From NCBI RefSeq assembly GCF_004005565.1, contig NZ_SADD01000013.1, positions 62,001 through 126,000 on the forward strand: DNA of 64,000 bases. Direction: 5' to 3'. Made by a program: the position numbers and the translations under genes. Source of the DNA: Lujinxingia sediminis. Lineage in GTDB: Bacteria > Myxococcota_A > Bradymonadia > Bradymonadales > Bradymonadaceae. The notes beneath the pieces were generated by a model. It saw nothing but the letters and a program-made list of their open reading frames with translations, ran no database searches and had not been told where the DNA came from. Of the stretch, positions 44,305 through 52,897 are shown piece by piece (positions within the stretch are counted from its first letter, which is position 1; the number at the start of each line of letters is the position of its first letter).

Positions 44305-44904
44305 ATGAACACCACGATGCGATGGGCGACGATGGTAGGGCTCACGTTGCTGCTGGCCGGGCCGAGTGCGCTGGCTCAGCAAAACGGCAACGGTGAGCGT
44401 CTGTTGACCGATTTCAACGATCGCAACGGCGGGGGGGTGATTGACGAGGATCTCGATTCGCTTTCACCCGGCCAGATGGGCGACCGCGCTGCCAACAAAA
44501 TTGATGCGATGCGGGTCACCCTGGAAAGCACCAACCAGCTCCTTGAGAGCGCTCGCGATGAAGAGCGCGATATTTTGAAGATTAACTGTGTGAATGAGAA
44601 GTTGGCTTCGATCAGGGGCTTTGTGAAGGTCAGTGAGCAGAGCTACGTCAGCCTTTCGGATAGCGTAGCGGCCAACGACCTGGAGGCGTCCAAGCACCAT
44701 TACACGCTGATCAGTATTGCCGGTCAGCGTGTCTCCGGCCTTGGGGAGGAGGCGCGGGTGTGTGCAGGTCAGGAGCTTCGGTATGCGGATGACGCGGTGC
44801 TGGAGGTCTCGGTTGACCCTGGCATTGGTTCTCCCGACGAGGAGTTCCTCGGTGATGAGCGTGATGTGCTCGATCGCCTGCCGGAGCTGACGCCCTATCA
44901 ATAA
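44305..44904 (+). CDS. Exported protein of the polysaccharide export unit
   Basis: The 199-residue product has a signal peptide ending SALAQQ and is predicted helical in the mature part, with two cysteines (KINCVNEK, ARVCAGQE). I do not know the family. It sits 43 bases before the outer-membrane barrel gene, so the two are co-transcribed from the promoter at 44142, under the folded leader. AGGA lies 6 bases before the ATG at 44305. It may be a periplasmic partner of the export pore. Confidence 0.75.
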   Translation: MNTTMRWATMVGLTLLLAGPSALAQQNGNGERLLTDFNDRNGGGVIDEDLDSLSPGQMGDRAANKIDAMRVTLESTNQLLESARDEERDILKINCVNEKLASIRGFVKVSEQSYVSLSDSVAANDLEASKHHYTLISIAGQRVSGLGEEARVCAGQELRYADDAVLEVSVDPGIGSPDEEFLGDERDVLDRLPELTPYQ

Positions 44905-44947
44905 GCCAGTGGGGGCGCATCGCGAGTGACGCCCCACTTCCCGATAG

Positions 44948-46276
44948 ATGAGTGTGCCCATGACGGGACGATGGATGAAAACGGCCGCGCTCTGCGCAGT
45001 GGCTAGTGCAGTTCTTTTGACTTCGGCCTCCGCCTCGGCGGAGTGGGGCGATGGTGTCGGGGGAGGAAACCTGCGTCTTCACCCGGGGGTGACGCTGGGA
45101 GCAGGGTTTGACTCCAACCTCTACTATTCGTCGAGTCGAGAGAGCTCAAGCATTCGCCAGGCGCCTGAGGGTTTCGTTCAGCCCGGGTTGAGGCTGGAGA
45201 CGCCTGACCCGGGCATGTGGGATCTCAATGGCGATGCCTCGGTGGGCTGGCGTCAGTATTTGAGTTCAGAGGAGACGGTGGCCGCCCAGAGCGGTCTGTC
45301 AGCCAATCTTGGGGCCAATCTCACCTGGAATCCTCGAGGCGCGGTCAGTTTTCGGCTCTCCGAGACCTTCGTGCGAACCAATGAAGCTCCGAGCTACGAG
45401 TCGGCCGAGTCGGTTAATCGTATCTTTAACCGCGCTGGCGCGATGCTGGGGTTTCATCCAGGTGGGCGGGTACTTGAGACCTATCTGAGCTACGATTTTT
45501 CGCTCTACCGTCATAATATTTACAAGGAGCTCGACCGTCATACCCATCATATCGGGTGGAATGGGCATTGGTCGTTCCTTCCCAAGACTGCATTTGTGGC
45601 CTCGGCGGATTATCGGCGGATTGGTTACGAAAGTCCGGTACAGGGCGGGCCTTCCGGGGAGGTTATCAGTGCGGATGGGCGACTGCTGAACACCAATAGT
45701 AATCCGTTGCGACTTCTGGGTGGGCTTCGTGGCTTGATTACTCAGCGCGTCACTCTGGGACTGCAGGCGGGTTATGGCTGGGGTTTCTATCAAGACCCGA
45801 ACGGGCCTGATTTCCGAGGGCTTCTGGTGAAGGCGGAGGCCAGTTATCAGTTTGGACCGGTTGATCTGGATAGCCGTATCAGGGCCGGCTACCAACGCGA
45901 CTTTGCCGACTCGACGATCGGTAACTTCTACACGTACCACCGTGCACTCGTCGGTTTTCAGCAGGGGCTGGTGGGTGGTCGATTGAAGTTGGGTGTGGAA
46001 GCCGACGCCCAGATGCGCGATTACGCCGATCTCGGCGTGAGCCGGGTACAGACCCAGGACAATGTTATCATCATTCCCGAGAACCTCTCCGACCTGCTGG
46101 TTGGTGTGGAGGGAGAGGCTTCTGTGGAGCTTCGTCGGGGTTGGGATCTGGGGCTGTCCTATCGCTTTGTCTCCAACTTCACAAAGGATGTGGTGCAGGT
46201 GGAGGGGCCTGGAGAGAGCTCGGTAAGGGATTATCAGCGCCATCATGTGGTGTTGACGACGACGCTGACGTATTGA
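44948..46276 (+). CDS. Outer-membrane beta-barrel protein (Wzp-like)
   Basis: The 442-residue product has a signal peptide ending ASASAE. The mature part is a series of alternating beta strands (AVSFRLSETFVRT, DLDSRIRAGYQRDF, GVEGEASVELRRG, DLGLSYRFVSNF) ending in TTTLTY with a C-terminal Tyr, the signature of outer-membrane barrels. It is followed 60 bases later by a short OPX (Wza-like) lipoprotein. In M. xanthus barrel proteins such as WzpX pair with short OPX proteins such as WzaX to form a two-part polysaccharide export pore. The match to that family is by pattern and context. Confidence 0.8.
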   Translation: MSVPMTGRWMKTAALCAVASAVLLTSASASAEWGDGVGGGNLRLHPGVTLGAGFDSNLYYSSSRESSSIRQAPEGFVQPGLRLETPDPGMWDLNGDASVGWRQYLSSEETVAAQSGLSANLGANLTWNPRGAVSFRLSETFVRTNEAPSYESAESVNRIFNRAGAMLGFHPGGRVLETYLSYDFSLYRHNIYKELDRHTHHIGWNGHWSFLPKTAFVASADYRRIGYESPVQGGPSGEVISADGRLLNTNSNPLRLLGGLRGLITQRVTLGLQAGYGWGFYQDPNGPDFRGLLVKAEASYQFGPVDLDSRIRAGYQRDFADSTIGNFYTYHRALVGFQQGLVGGRLKLGVEADAQMRDYADLGVSRVQTQDNVIIIPENLSDLLVGVEGEASVELRRGWDLGLSYRFVSNFTKDVVQVEGPGESSVRDYQRHHVVLTTTLTY

Positions 46277-46336
46277 TCGGGGCGTTCTGGTGTGTGAAGC
46301 CTTGCCCCTGAGTCTCGAAACCCGGGAGAGTGTCCT

Positions 46337-46960
46337 GTGAGAAAGGTAAAGGGGTGTCTGCCCTTTCTGGCGGTGTGTCTCCTGCTGGTCGGGCTTCTGA
46401 GTGGATGTGCTCACGAGCGGGTGGACCCGGCTTATCTGGCCCTCGTGGAACAGCAGGCCGAACTTCCTCCGACCGGCGAGCTCGGTCCTGGCGATCGATT
46501 TTTGCTGCGCGTCTATGGTGAGGAGGCCCTGAGCGGCGAGTTTACAGTTGGCGCGGATGGGACCATCAATTATCCGCATGTGGGGCGGTTCAGGGCTGAT
46601 GGGTTGACGTGCACCGACGTTGAAGTCGAGCTAACCCTGGGGCTCGGCCAGAAGTTTCTGAAAGAACCGAACGTGCAGTGCACCATCGTCGAGTACAACT
46701 CCAAACGTATTTTCATTTTCGGTGAAGTGCGGGAGCCCGGGACGTTTCCTTATAAAAACAACATCAGCATCATTGAAGCCTTTGCTCTCGCAGGGGGATT
46801 TAACGAGCGCGCGAGCACCAACAACACCAAACTGACGCGTGTGGTCGATGGTGTTGAGATTCAGGTCCGTGTGCCTCTCCAGGAGATTGTTGAGGGGCGC
46901 CAGCGAAACCTCAGGCTTCTTCCCGGGGACATCATCTTCGTGCCTGAGTCCGCATATTGA
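46337..46960 (+). CDS. Polysaccharide export (OPX) lipoprotein, short form
   Basis: The 207-residue product has a lipoprotein signal ending LLSGCAHE. It has the polysaccharide export sequence domain (GPGDRFLLRVYGEEALSGEF ... YPHVGRF) and an SLBB domain (FIFGEVREPGTFPYKN ... AFALAGGF). It ends shortly after PGDIIFVPESAY, so it lacks the C-terminal outer-membrane helix of classical Wza. That fits a periplasmic OPX partner of a separate barrel, encoded just upstream. The start is GTG with GGGAG 8 bases before. Confidence 0.9.
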   Translation: MRKVKGCLPFLAVCLLLVGLLSGCAHERVDPAYLALVEQQAELPPTGELGPGDRFLLRVYGEEALSGEFTVGADGTINYPHVGRFRADGLTCTDVEVELTLGLGQKFLKEPNVQCTIVEYNSKRIFIFGEVREPGTFPYKNNISIIEAFALAGGFNERASTNNTKLTRVVDGVEIQVRVPLQEIVEGRQRNLRLLPGDIIFVPESAY

Positions 46961-47320
46961 GGGGCGGGGCGTAGCGTAAGGGTTTGGTGCCTGAGTTTCA
47001 CCGGCATCCTGACGGTTGCTCATGTGTGTGGCACAAATCGGGGAGCTTGTGCCCGGCGCGGGGGGGGGGACCGTCCTTGTTGGGCAGAGTATGAGCCGGT
47101 CGGAAGGGGGGGATAGGCGTGCGTTCTGTGCGTCCCGTTGCCCGGCAACGCATCGGTAGTATCGCTAAGACTCCGTGGGAGCTTACCTGTGGGACCGCGA
47201 GGGCTTTGAGTGTGAGCGTTCTTCGTGGTGATGCCGGGTTGGCGTTGCTGCGCTTCGTCGGCTGCACTAGTCTGGGCCGAACGATTTCGAGCGTAGGGTG
47301 TCGGTCTTGAGAGTCGAGCC
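46961..47320. other. 360-base gap before the kinase gene
   Basis: No gene, hairpin with a T tract or clear promoter is seen. A run of nine G at about 47060-47069 stands out. The region presumably holds the kinase promoter. Confidence 0.4.
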
Positions 47321-48751
47321 ATGGGTGAAGAGCTAGAGGACGTCTCGCAGCGTGGGATCACCGTTGAGGAAAGTTTTCTCGAAGTGATTCGCGGGCGATA
47401 CGCGCTGATTCGAGCGCTGGGTGAAGGGGCTCTGGGGCGAACCTACCTGGCCCGGGATCTGGATGCCGGAGAGCGGCGTGTTGCGGTTAAGGAACTCTTG
47501 CCAAGCCGTATGAAGCGCTGGAAGGACTACGAGCTCTTTCATCGTGAGTGCGAGATGCTACGCAGCCTCGATCATCCCGGGATTCCGCGCTACTACGAGC
47601 ATTTTACGATCGAGGACGAGGACGGTGACGCGCCTGATCGCCTCTTTCTCGTCCAGAGCTACATCGAGGGAAGAAATCTTCAGGATATGCTTGATAAGGG
47701 GTATCGCTTCGTTGAGCAGGAAGTTCGCGATATTCTGAGCCAGACGCTCGAGGTGCTGGATTATCTGCACCAGCTCAATCCGCCGGTCATTCACCGTGAC
47801 ATCAAGCCGGCGAACTTGATGATGCGCGAGGATGGCTCATTGGTAGTGATCGACTTTGGCGCGGTTCGTGAGTCGGTAACCGCCGAGGGGCTGGGCTCAA
47901 CGATTGTGGGGACCTTCGGTTATATGCCTCCCGAGCAGTACGCCGGCGCTGCGCGTGCGGCGACGGATGTCTTTGCCCTTGGGGCCAGCGCTGTTCAGCT
48001 TTTGAGTGGCACTCCGCCCGGGGAGCTCTTCGATGGGCTGCATACGTTTCGGCTGCCCGAGGATCTGCCGGTCACAATCGGGTTGGAGCGGGTCCTCCTG
48101 GCGATGACGGAGCCAGAAGTGGACCGTCGGATGCAAAGCGCCGCGGAGGCGCTTGAGGCGTTGAAGGATGAGTTCTTGATGATCCCGCGGCAGACGGTCG
48201 TCGGACGTCTTCCGGTGCCGCATGAGATATTGCCGGCCCCTCGCCCTTTCCCGGGCTTTTTTTTGCGGGACGCCTATCTGGGGCGCAGTCACCTGGGTGT
48301 TGTGATGGTGAACATCATCGCATGCCTGGCGACGTTGAGTTTTCCGATCGCGGTCTGGATGGCGGGAATGGTGGGCTTTGCTGTGCTGGGGAGCTTCGTG
48401 TTCGTGTGTACGCTGGGAATGGCGTTGGCAGCGTGTGCTCGGGCCTTTCACGACATCTCGGTGTATCGGGCCGGGACTTATACGCTGGGTGAGGTGACCG
48501 CTTGCCTTTCGGATATTGGCGGAGAACGTGGCGCCGGTGTGCATCTTACTTACCGCTATCCGGCTCCGGGGAGCTATGTGTACGGCAGCCTGGCCACGGA
48601 CGATCGGGCCTTTCTCGATCTTAAGCCAGGAGATCCTCTCGGGGTGATCTATCTGCCAGAGAAACCCGAGGAGCATGTGATGTACGCGGTGCCCTCGACG
48701 TGGTCGAAGCGCCAGGAGAACTCCCATCGGCGACTGGCGGTGGAAGGCTGA
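47321..48751 (+). CDS. Membrane-bound Ser/Thr protein kinase with DUF3592-like tail
   Basis: The 476-residue product has a complete eukaryote-like kinase domain (about residues 24-275): the glycine-rich loop GEGALGRTYLARD, VAVKEL with the catalytic Lys, VIHRDIKPANLM, VIDFG and TFGYMPPEQY. Then two hydrophobic segments (about 325-370) anchor it in the membrane, and a C-terminal part (GEVTACLSDIGG ... GSYVYGSL ... GVIYLPEKPEEH) resembles DUF3592. Targets are unknown. It is a single-gene unit with a terminator after it. Confidence 0.88.
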   Translation: MGEELEDVSQRGITVEESFLEVIRGRYALIRALGEGALGRTYLARDLDAGERRVAVKELLPSRMKRWKDYELFHRECEMLRSLDHPGIPRYYEHFTIEDEDGDAPDRLFLVQSYIEGRNLQDMLDKGYRFVEQEVRDILSQTLEVLDYLHQLNPPVIHRDIKPANLMMREDGSLVVIDFGAVRESVTAEGLGSTIVGTFGYMPPEQYAGAARAATDVFALGASAVQLLSGTPPGELFDGLHTFRLPEDLPVTIGLERVLLAMTEPEVDRRMQSAAEALEALKDEFLMIPRQTVVGRLPVPHEILPAPRPFPGFFLRDAYLGRSHLGVVMVNIIACLATLSFPIAVWMAGMVGFAVLGSFVFVCTLGMALAACARAFHDISVYRAGTYTLGEVTACLSDIGGERGAGVHLTYRYPAPGSYVYGSLATDDRAFLDLKPGDPLGVIYLPEKPEEHVMYAVPSTWSKRQENSHRRLAVEG

Positions 48752-48784
48752 CTAGCAGGACACGCTCACAGGTAGGAATGAAAG

Positions 48785-48817
48785 AAGCGCCTTCGTCATC
48801 ATGACGAAGGCGCTTTT
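48785..48817 (+). terminator. Rho-independent terminator of the kinase gene
   Basis: AAGCGCCTTCGTCAT pairs with ATGACGAAGGCGCTT around a single C, with T4 after the stem; in practice the innermost bases form the loop. It lies 34 bases after the kinase stop and also faces the converging minus-strand genes. Confidence 0.85.
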
Positions 48818-48846
48818 CTCTGGTGCGGGGCTGTGAGGTGTTCGGA

Positions 48847-49194
48847 TCAGCTACGAGCGGCCGAGGAGTCCGTTTCTTGAGCCAGCGCGGTCTCGTTGCC
48901 CTCGCGCGTCTTACGGCTGACTTCGTTGAATTTTTCGGTGCTGCGTTCGCGCAGATCTTCGATGGAGTGGCGGAGCTCGTTGCGTAGTTCGTTGCCTCGC
49001 TTGGGCGCAAAGAGCAGTCCCAGAGAGGCGCCTACGGCGATTCCGGCACCAAACACGCCCAGCATCGGCAGGACGACATCCATCGTGCTCTTGCGATGTT
49101 CGAGGCCAAGGCGGTCGAGCACATTCTCGATGGAAGCGTCGTAGGTGGTGCTGACATTGCGATTGACGTCGTTAAGTACCTTTTTCCAGTCCAT
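48847..49194 (-). CDS. YtxH-domain protein
   Basis: The 115-residue product has one glycine-rich helix (VLPMLGVFGAGIAVGASLGLL) followed by FAPKRGNELRNELRHSIEDL, the YtxH signature, then a charged helical tail. YtxH proteins are small stress-linked membrane proteins of unknown mechanism. It is the last of five minus-strand genes for small envelope proteins (50647 to 48847). A clear ribosome-binding site (AAGGAG) precedes the ATG. Confidence 0.82.
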   Translation of the reverse strand: MDWKKVLNDVNRNVSTTYDASIENVLDRLGLEHRKSTMDVVLPMLGVFGAGIAVGASLGLLFAPKRGNELRNELRHSIEDLRERSTEKFNEVSRKTREGNETALAQETDSSAARS

Positions 49195-49256
49195 ATGGCT
49201 CTCCTTAGGGCGTAGAGTTCGGGCGCGAGAGCGCCGGAAGACCGAGCGTCATAGGC

Positions 49257-49565
49257 TCAGTGCGTTGAGGGATCGCTCTCGGTGTTGGTGAGTGAACGTA
49301 AGTGTGAGGCTGCGACAGGCAAGACCATCGCTTTGATTCCGACCCGCATCAGGCGGCGAGTAAAGGGGGTAAGTAGCCCTCCGCCGAGCACGTAGCCGAC
49401 GCCGGCCGCAGCGGCCAGCACGGCGTAGGGGTTGCGCTCATAGATGTGGCCCAGGGGATTGTCGCGACGAAAGTCATCGTAGAGGTGTCGGGCATCGTTG
49501 ACGATGCGGCGCGACTCATCGAGGTAGTCTCGGGTTTGTTCCAGGTCTTGCTTGAATTCCGACAT
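49257..49565 (-). CDS. Small membrane protein, ElaB-like C-terminus
   Basis: The 102-residue product has an N-terminal amphipathic helix and a glycine/alanine-rich helix introduced by the motif ERNPYAVLAAAAGVGYVLGGG, as in ElaB/YqjD-type ribosome- or membrane-associated proteins. The last 30 residues form a further short helix. Located between the YtxH and DUF883-like genes; function unknown. Confidence 0.65.
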   Translation of the reverse strand: MSEFKQDLEQTRDYLDESRRIVNDARHLYDDFRRDNPLGHIYERNPYAVLAAAAGVGYVLGGGLLTPFTRRLMRVGIKAMVLPVAASHLRSLTNTESDPSTH

Positions 49566-49618
49566 AACAAAGCTCTCAGCAGCGAGGTCAGCGCAAGTTC
49601 AGTGGGGAATGCAGGGCA

Positions 49619-49888
49619 TTATGCCAGCCAGCGGCGGCTGGCGAGTCGGCCGATCAGATAGCCGGCGGCAACCGCGCCGGCGATTGCAAGACCGGGGTTG
49701 GTACGGATGAAGTCGACGGCCTGATCGTTGAACTCCTGGAGGCGCTGGCGGGTCTGATCGTAGCTCTGCTCCATGTCGTGATACTGCGCTTCGATGCGGG
49801 CGCGGGCCTCAGCAGCGCGCTCGCTGACACCGGGCTCGGTCTGGGGCTGTTGTGGCGAGGTAGAGGTGGTGGTTTTTGCCTCAGTCAT
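49619..49888 (-). CDS. DUF883/ElaB-YqjD family protein
   Basis: The 89-residue product has a charged helical N-terminal two-thirds and the C-terminal motif FIRTNPGLAIAGAVAAGYLIGRLASRR, which is the DUF883 (ElaB/YqjD/YgaM) membrane anchor. In E. coli such proteins tether stationary-phase ribosomes to the inner membrane, but the role here is unknown. It is part of the five-gene set. Confidence 0.8.
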   Translation of the reverse strand: MTEAKTTTSTSPQQPQTEPGVSERAAEARARIEAQYHDMEQSYDQTRQRLQEFNDQAVDFIRTNPGLAIAGAVAAGYLIGRLASRRWLA

Positions 49889-49994
49889 GACAGAAAGTCC
49901 TCATCGCGATCAATGCGCCGGCTGGCGCGACATCGGTTCGTAGAAATAGAAGTGAGCACCAACGTGCGCACGTATGCCCCAATTTCAACGTAGC

Positions 49995-50261
49995 TCAGCG
50001 GAGTGCAAAGTAGAGGCCTACCCCGAAGGCGATCCCAACGGCTTTTTGGGGATGATCGTGGACCCACTGACGCCAGTCAAGCGCGCGGTCCATGGTGGAG
50101 CGGACCTCATGTTGAAGCATGTCCAGGCTGGAGGCGATCTGGCGCCGAGAGGCCTCGATCTCTTGCCGGATCTCTTCGGGGGTGCTCGCCGGACGGCGAG
50201 CGCTTACGAGGGCTCCGCCGGTAGTTGCGGGGATGAGCTCTTGCGAAGTTGCTTTATCCAT
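49995..50261 (-). CDS. DUF3618 family protein
   Basis: The 88-residue product has the DUF3618 motif TPEEIRQEIEASRRQIASSLD (about residues 27-47) and a C-terminal helix VHDHPQKAVGIAFGVGLYFALR likely in the membrane. It starts inside the previous gene, overlapping it by 58 bases in another frame, with GAGG upstream of the ATG. Function unknown. Confidence 0.78.
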   Translation of the reverse strand: MDKATSQELIPATTGGALVSARRPASTPEEIRQEIEASRRQIASSLDMLQHEVRSTMDRALDWRQWVHDHPQKAVGIAFGVGLYFALR

Positions 50262-50647
50262 TGCTTGTTCCTCTCAAGCTCTTCCGAAATCTGGGGCAGA
50301 CTCACGCCGCTGTCATTGAGCTGGCTGGAGAGTCGTGCGATGGCCACTCCCGAGACGGCCAGATGTAGGCCAGCCAGGATGGCACAGGCGATGAACATCG
50401 GCCCGACACCGCCCAGCCAGAGCGCGAGCAGCACAATGGTGGCCAGAAGAAGGAGGTAGCCCACCAGGGCGATTGCACCGAAGATGACCAGACCGATCAC
50501 CTGGGTGGCGGCCTGTTTGAGCTCGTCTTTAGCCTCGTGGCGGGCGAGTTCCACGTGTTGTCGAACCAGGTTGGAGACCCCCTCGGAGAGGCCCTGGATC
50601 GCCGCGTTGAATCCGGCCACCGATGGGGAGTCGGGTTGGCGTTGCAC
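50204..50647 (-). CDS. Phage holin family (holin-X/DUF1469-like) protein
   Basis: The 147-residue product has two long hydrophobic helices (ATQVIGLVIFGAIALVGYLLLLATIV and IACAILAGLHLAVSGVAIARL) preceded by an amphipathic segment (GLSEGVSNLVRQHVELARHEAKDELK), the pattern of the Actinobacterial holin-X/DUF1469 family. Despite the name, such proteins in non-phage settings are general membrane proteins. It is the first of the five minus-strand genes. No phage genes are nearby. Confidence 0.75.
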   Translation of the reverse strand: MQRQPDSPSVAGFNAAIQGLSEGVSNLVRQHVELARHEAKDELKQAATQVIGLVIFGAIALVGYLLLLATIVLLALWLGGVGPMFIACAILAGLHLAVSGVAIARLSSQLNDSGVSLPQISEELERNKQWIKQLRKSSSPQLPAEPS

Positions 50648-50841
50648 GGAACCTCCGGTGGGAAAGACAGCGCCGGAGCGCTCTGGGTTTCGAGCGTCTC
50701 TGACAGGCGGGTTTGTGTGGCAAACTCTAAGCGCGAAGCGCGTCAGGTCTACCCGCTCCCCCCAAAGATGGCGGTGTCTGGCGAGCAGATGTGCGCGCGA
50801 GGGCGGGGCGAAGCGAGTGGTCGTCCCGCTGCGCGTGATGC

Positions 50842-51252
50842 TTATTCGATGGTAACGGTTGCCAGGTTGTTTTCGGTGATCGAGGCGGTCGCAGATTCGA
50901 CGGTCGCTCCGATGTTGTGCACGCCCGGTTCGAAGTCCCTGAACCAGCTCTTGGCGATACCGCTGAGCACGACAACGTTACCTTCGACGACGACGTTTTG
51001 TGGCTCGGCTTCGACGCGTGGATCCTGAGTGAAAACGGTGACCTGGTCGATTTCATCGGTGAAGTTAGTGACGGTGATCTCGACGGTGAAGAACTCGTCG
51101 GTCATACCAGTGTCCGACGTCGAGATGGCGTCGGGGGTGATGGTCATCGAGACGATGCCCGGCTCGGTTGGATCGAGCAGACAGCCTGAGAGTGTCACAA
51201 GGGTAAGCACGAGAAGCAGAGCAGAAGCTCGGGTAAGCACAGATCGCAGCAT
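50842..51252 (-). CDS. Small lipoprotein
   Basis: The 136-residue product has a lipoprotein signal ending TLSGCLLD and a mature part of alternating beta strands (FFTVEITVTNF, VVVEGNVVVLSGIAK), perhaps an immunoglobulin-like fold. No family is recognised. It stands divergent to the 51445 gene, with 192 bases between them that may hold both promoters. Confidence 0.7.
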   Translation of the reverse strand: MLRSVLTRASALLLVLTLVTLSGCLLDPTEPGIVSMTITPDAISTSDTGMTDEFFTVEITVTNFTDEIDQVTVFTQDPRVEAEPQNVVVEGNVVVLSGIAKSWFRDFEPGVHNIGATVESATASITENNLATVTIE

Positions 51253-51444
51253 AGTCGTCTCCAGCGCAGGTGCCTCAACACAGTGGTCTGGCGAGTATCA
51301 GGTGGTCAGAACGAGGCCCGGAAGTCGTATCACGCTTTGGGGGGGCGGTCCAAGCGCGGGTGGGTAGGGTTGGCCACAGCCGGGCAGCTGGGTTAAGCTG
51401 GGAGCGAGAGACCCTGCGGAACATTCTTGGGAGCGACGAGCGCG

Positions 51445-52851
51445 ATGGCAGCACAGTACTGCGTCAAAGTATCCGCCGGGGAGGCCTCGGTGGAGGTGGG
51501 TGATTTGGCTGCACGGGTGGCTCGTCTTTCGGGCCGAGGTGCGGCTGAGATCGAGGGCATGTTGAAGTCGGGGGATGTGGCGATTGCCGAGGCGCTCAGC
51601 TACAGCGAGTCGTTGGAGCTGCAGCGGGAGCTTATGCGATTGAAGATACCCTCGAAGGTGGTCTCGGAGAGCGGCGGGGGCAAGGGGGCGGCGCTCTTGC
51701 AGCGCGGCAGGAGCGATGCGTCCCCCTCGCGGGAGAGAGAGGCCGAGAATGAGATGTCGGAGGGAACGCAGGTGAGCGAGGGGGGGAGCATAAAGCCACC
51801 GAGCTCCGATAGCACCGAGATACCTGTCTCGTATGGCTCGGGCGAAGAGAACCCCTGGGCGGAGTTTTTCCCGGATCTGCACGCCGGCCAGGGCGCAGGG
51901 CGCGATCCATCGCCGCGCGTGGTAGCAGAGGTGCCGTCGGCGCGTGTGGTCATCGGTGAGCGCGCCTCAGCGCCTGCGGAGGGGGCCTCGTCGCCGGGGC
52001 GTCAGGTCGAGTCGCCCGGGGAGGCTGAGCGCGAAGCGCGTGCCGCCAGGCCCGACCGGGCACGTCTGGCCGAGGCGATGCAGTTTTATGAGGAGCGGCC
52101 GCCTTATGCTCCCCGCGGTTATGACCCGCGCCCGGATCATGTGCCGCTCCTGGCGGCGCTTTTCAGCGCGCTGGCCCCCGGGGCTGGCCAGATCTTCAAC
52201 GGTCAGCCGGAGAAGGCCCAGCGCTTCGCGCTGACCTTCTTTCTGTTCGTCCCGTGGTACCGCGCGGTGCGCGATGCCTGGAGTTATGGTGAGCAGGTGC
52301 GCCGCTATTACGCGCCGCGTCCCGAGCCTGGAGAGACGCGTCGCGCCGCGTTGTTTGCGCTGAGGTGGTGGTTGGCCGTGGGGTTGGTCGCCTCGCTCTC
52401 GGTGTACACCTATGGCCTGATCGAAGCGCAGCGCGAGCAGACTCGACAGCACGCCGAGCGCGAGCTTGTTGCGGCGATGATCGATGTCGCGGCCGTGGAG
52501 GTCGACGAGGCGATTGAGCCGGCCCTTCTGGCCGCCACGCGCGCTCACGAGGAGCTCGCCGAGAAGCAAGCCGCGTTTACGATGAGCCAGGAAGAGCGCG
52601 CGCAGCGCCTCTATATCATCGGCTACCAGAGCTGTGAGCAGCGCGATTATGAGGCCTGTGAGGCGACGATGCGACGGGTGACTACGTTGCGCGCCGAGAG
52701 CCGAGACGCGTTTCGGTTGCAGGCCTGGGCCAGCGTGCAGGCGCGGCGCAACGATCCGGAGGCACCGATGCCTGAGGTCGCGCCGGTGCCGACCCTGGAA
52801 GAGTTCGAGTTGAGCGCCGGTCCCGGTCCCCGGCACCCTGACGATTTATGA
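51445..52851 (+). CDS. Membrane protein of unknown function with TM2-like motif
   Basis: The 468-residue product begins with about 75 residues that form a small alpha/beta domain, then an acidic and Ser-rich linker to about residue 215. A segment VPLLAALFSALAPGAGQIFNGQPEKAQRF contains the motif PGAGQIFNGQ, similar to that of TM2/DUF5683-type membrane proteins, followed by two or three hydrophobic segments. The C-terminal part is helical, perhaps TPR-like (YQSCEQRDYEACEATMRRV). The gene precedes the AAA+ gene by 46 bases; the pair may be co-transcribed. Confidence 0.65.
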   Translation: MAAQYCVKVSAGEASVEVGDLAARVARLSGRGAAEIEGMLKSGDVAIAEALSYSESLELQRELMRLKIPSKVVSESGGGKGAALLQRGRSDASPSREREAENEMSEGTQVSEGGSIKPPSSDSTEIPVSYGSGEENPWAEFFPDLHAGQGAGRDPSPRVVAEVPSARVVIGERASAPAEGASSPGRQVESPGEAEREARAARPDRARLAEAMQFYEERPPYAPRGYDPRPDHVPLLAALFSALAPGAGQIFNGQPEKAQRFALTFFLFVPWYRAVRDAWSYGEQVRRYYAPRPEPGETRRAALFALRWWLAVGLVASLSVYTYGLIEAQREQTRQHAERELVAAMIDVAAVEVDEAIEPALLAATRAHEELAEKQAAFTMSQEERAQRLYIIGYQSCEQRDYEACEATMRRVTTLRAESRDAFRLQAWASVQARRNDPEAPMPEVAPVPTLEEFELSAGPGPRHPDDL

Positions 52852-52897
52852 TGAAGACCGGGCGCACGCCCGGTGAACCCGGCATGAGGTGGATGCG

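Noticed and set aside
50204-50647. Prophage remnant suggested by the holin-family protein
   Set aside because: No other phage gene, integrase or attachment site is nearby, and the family is common outside phages next to DUF883/DUF3618 genes.
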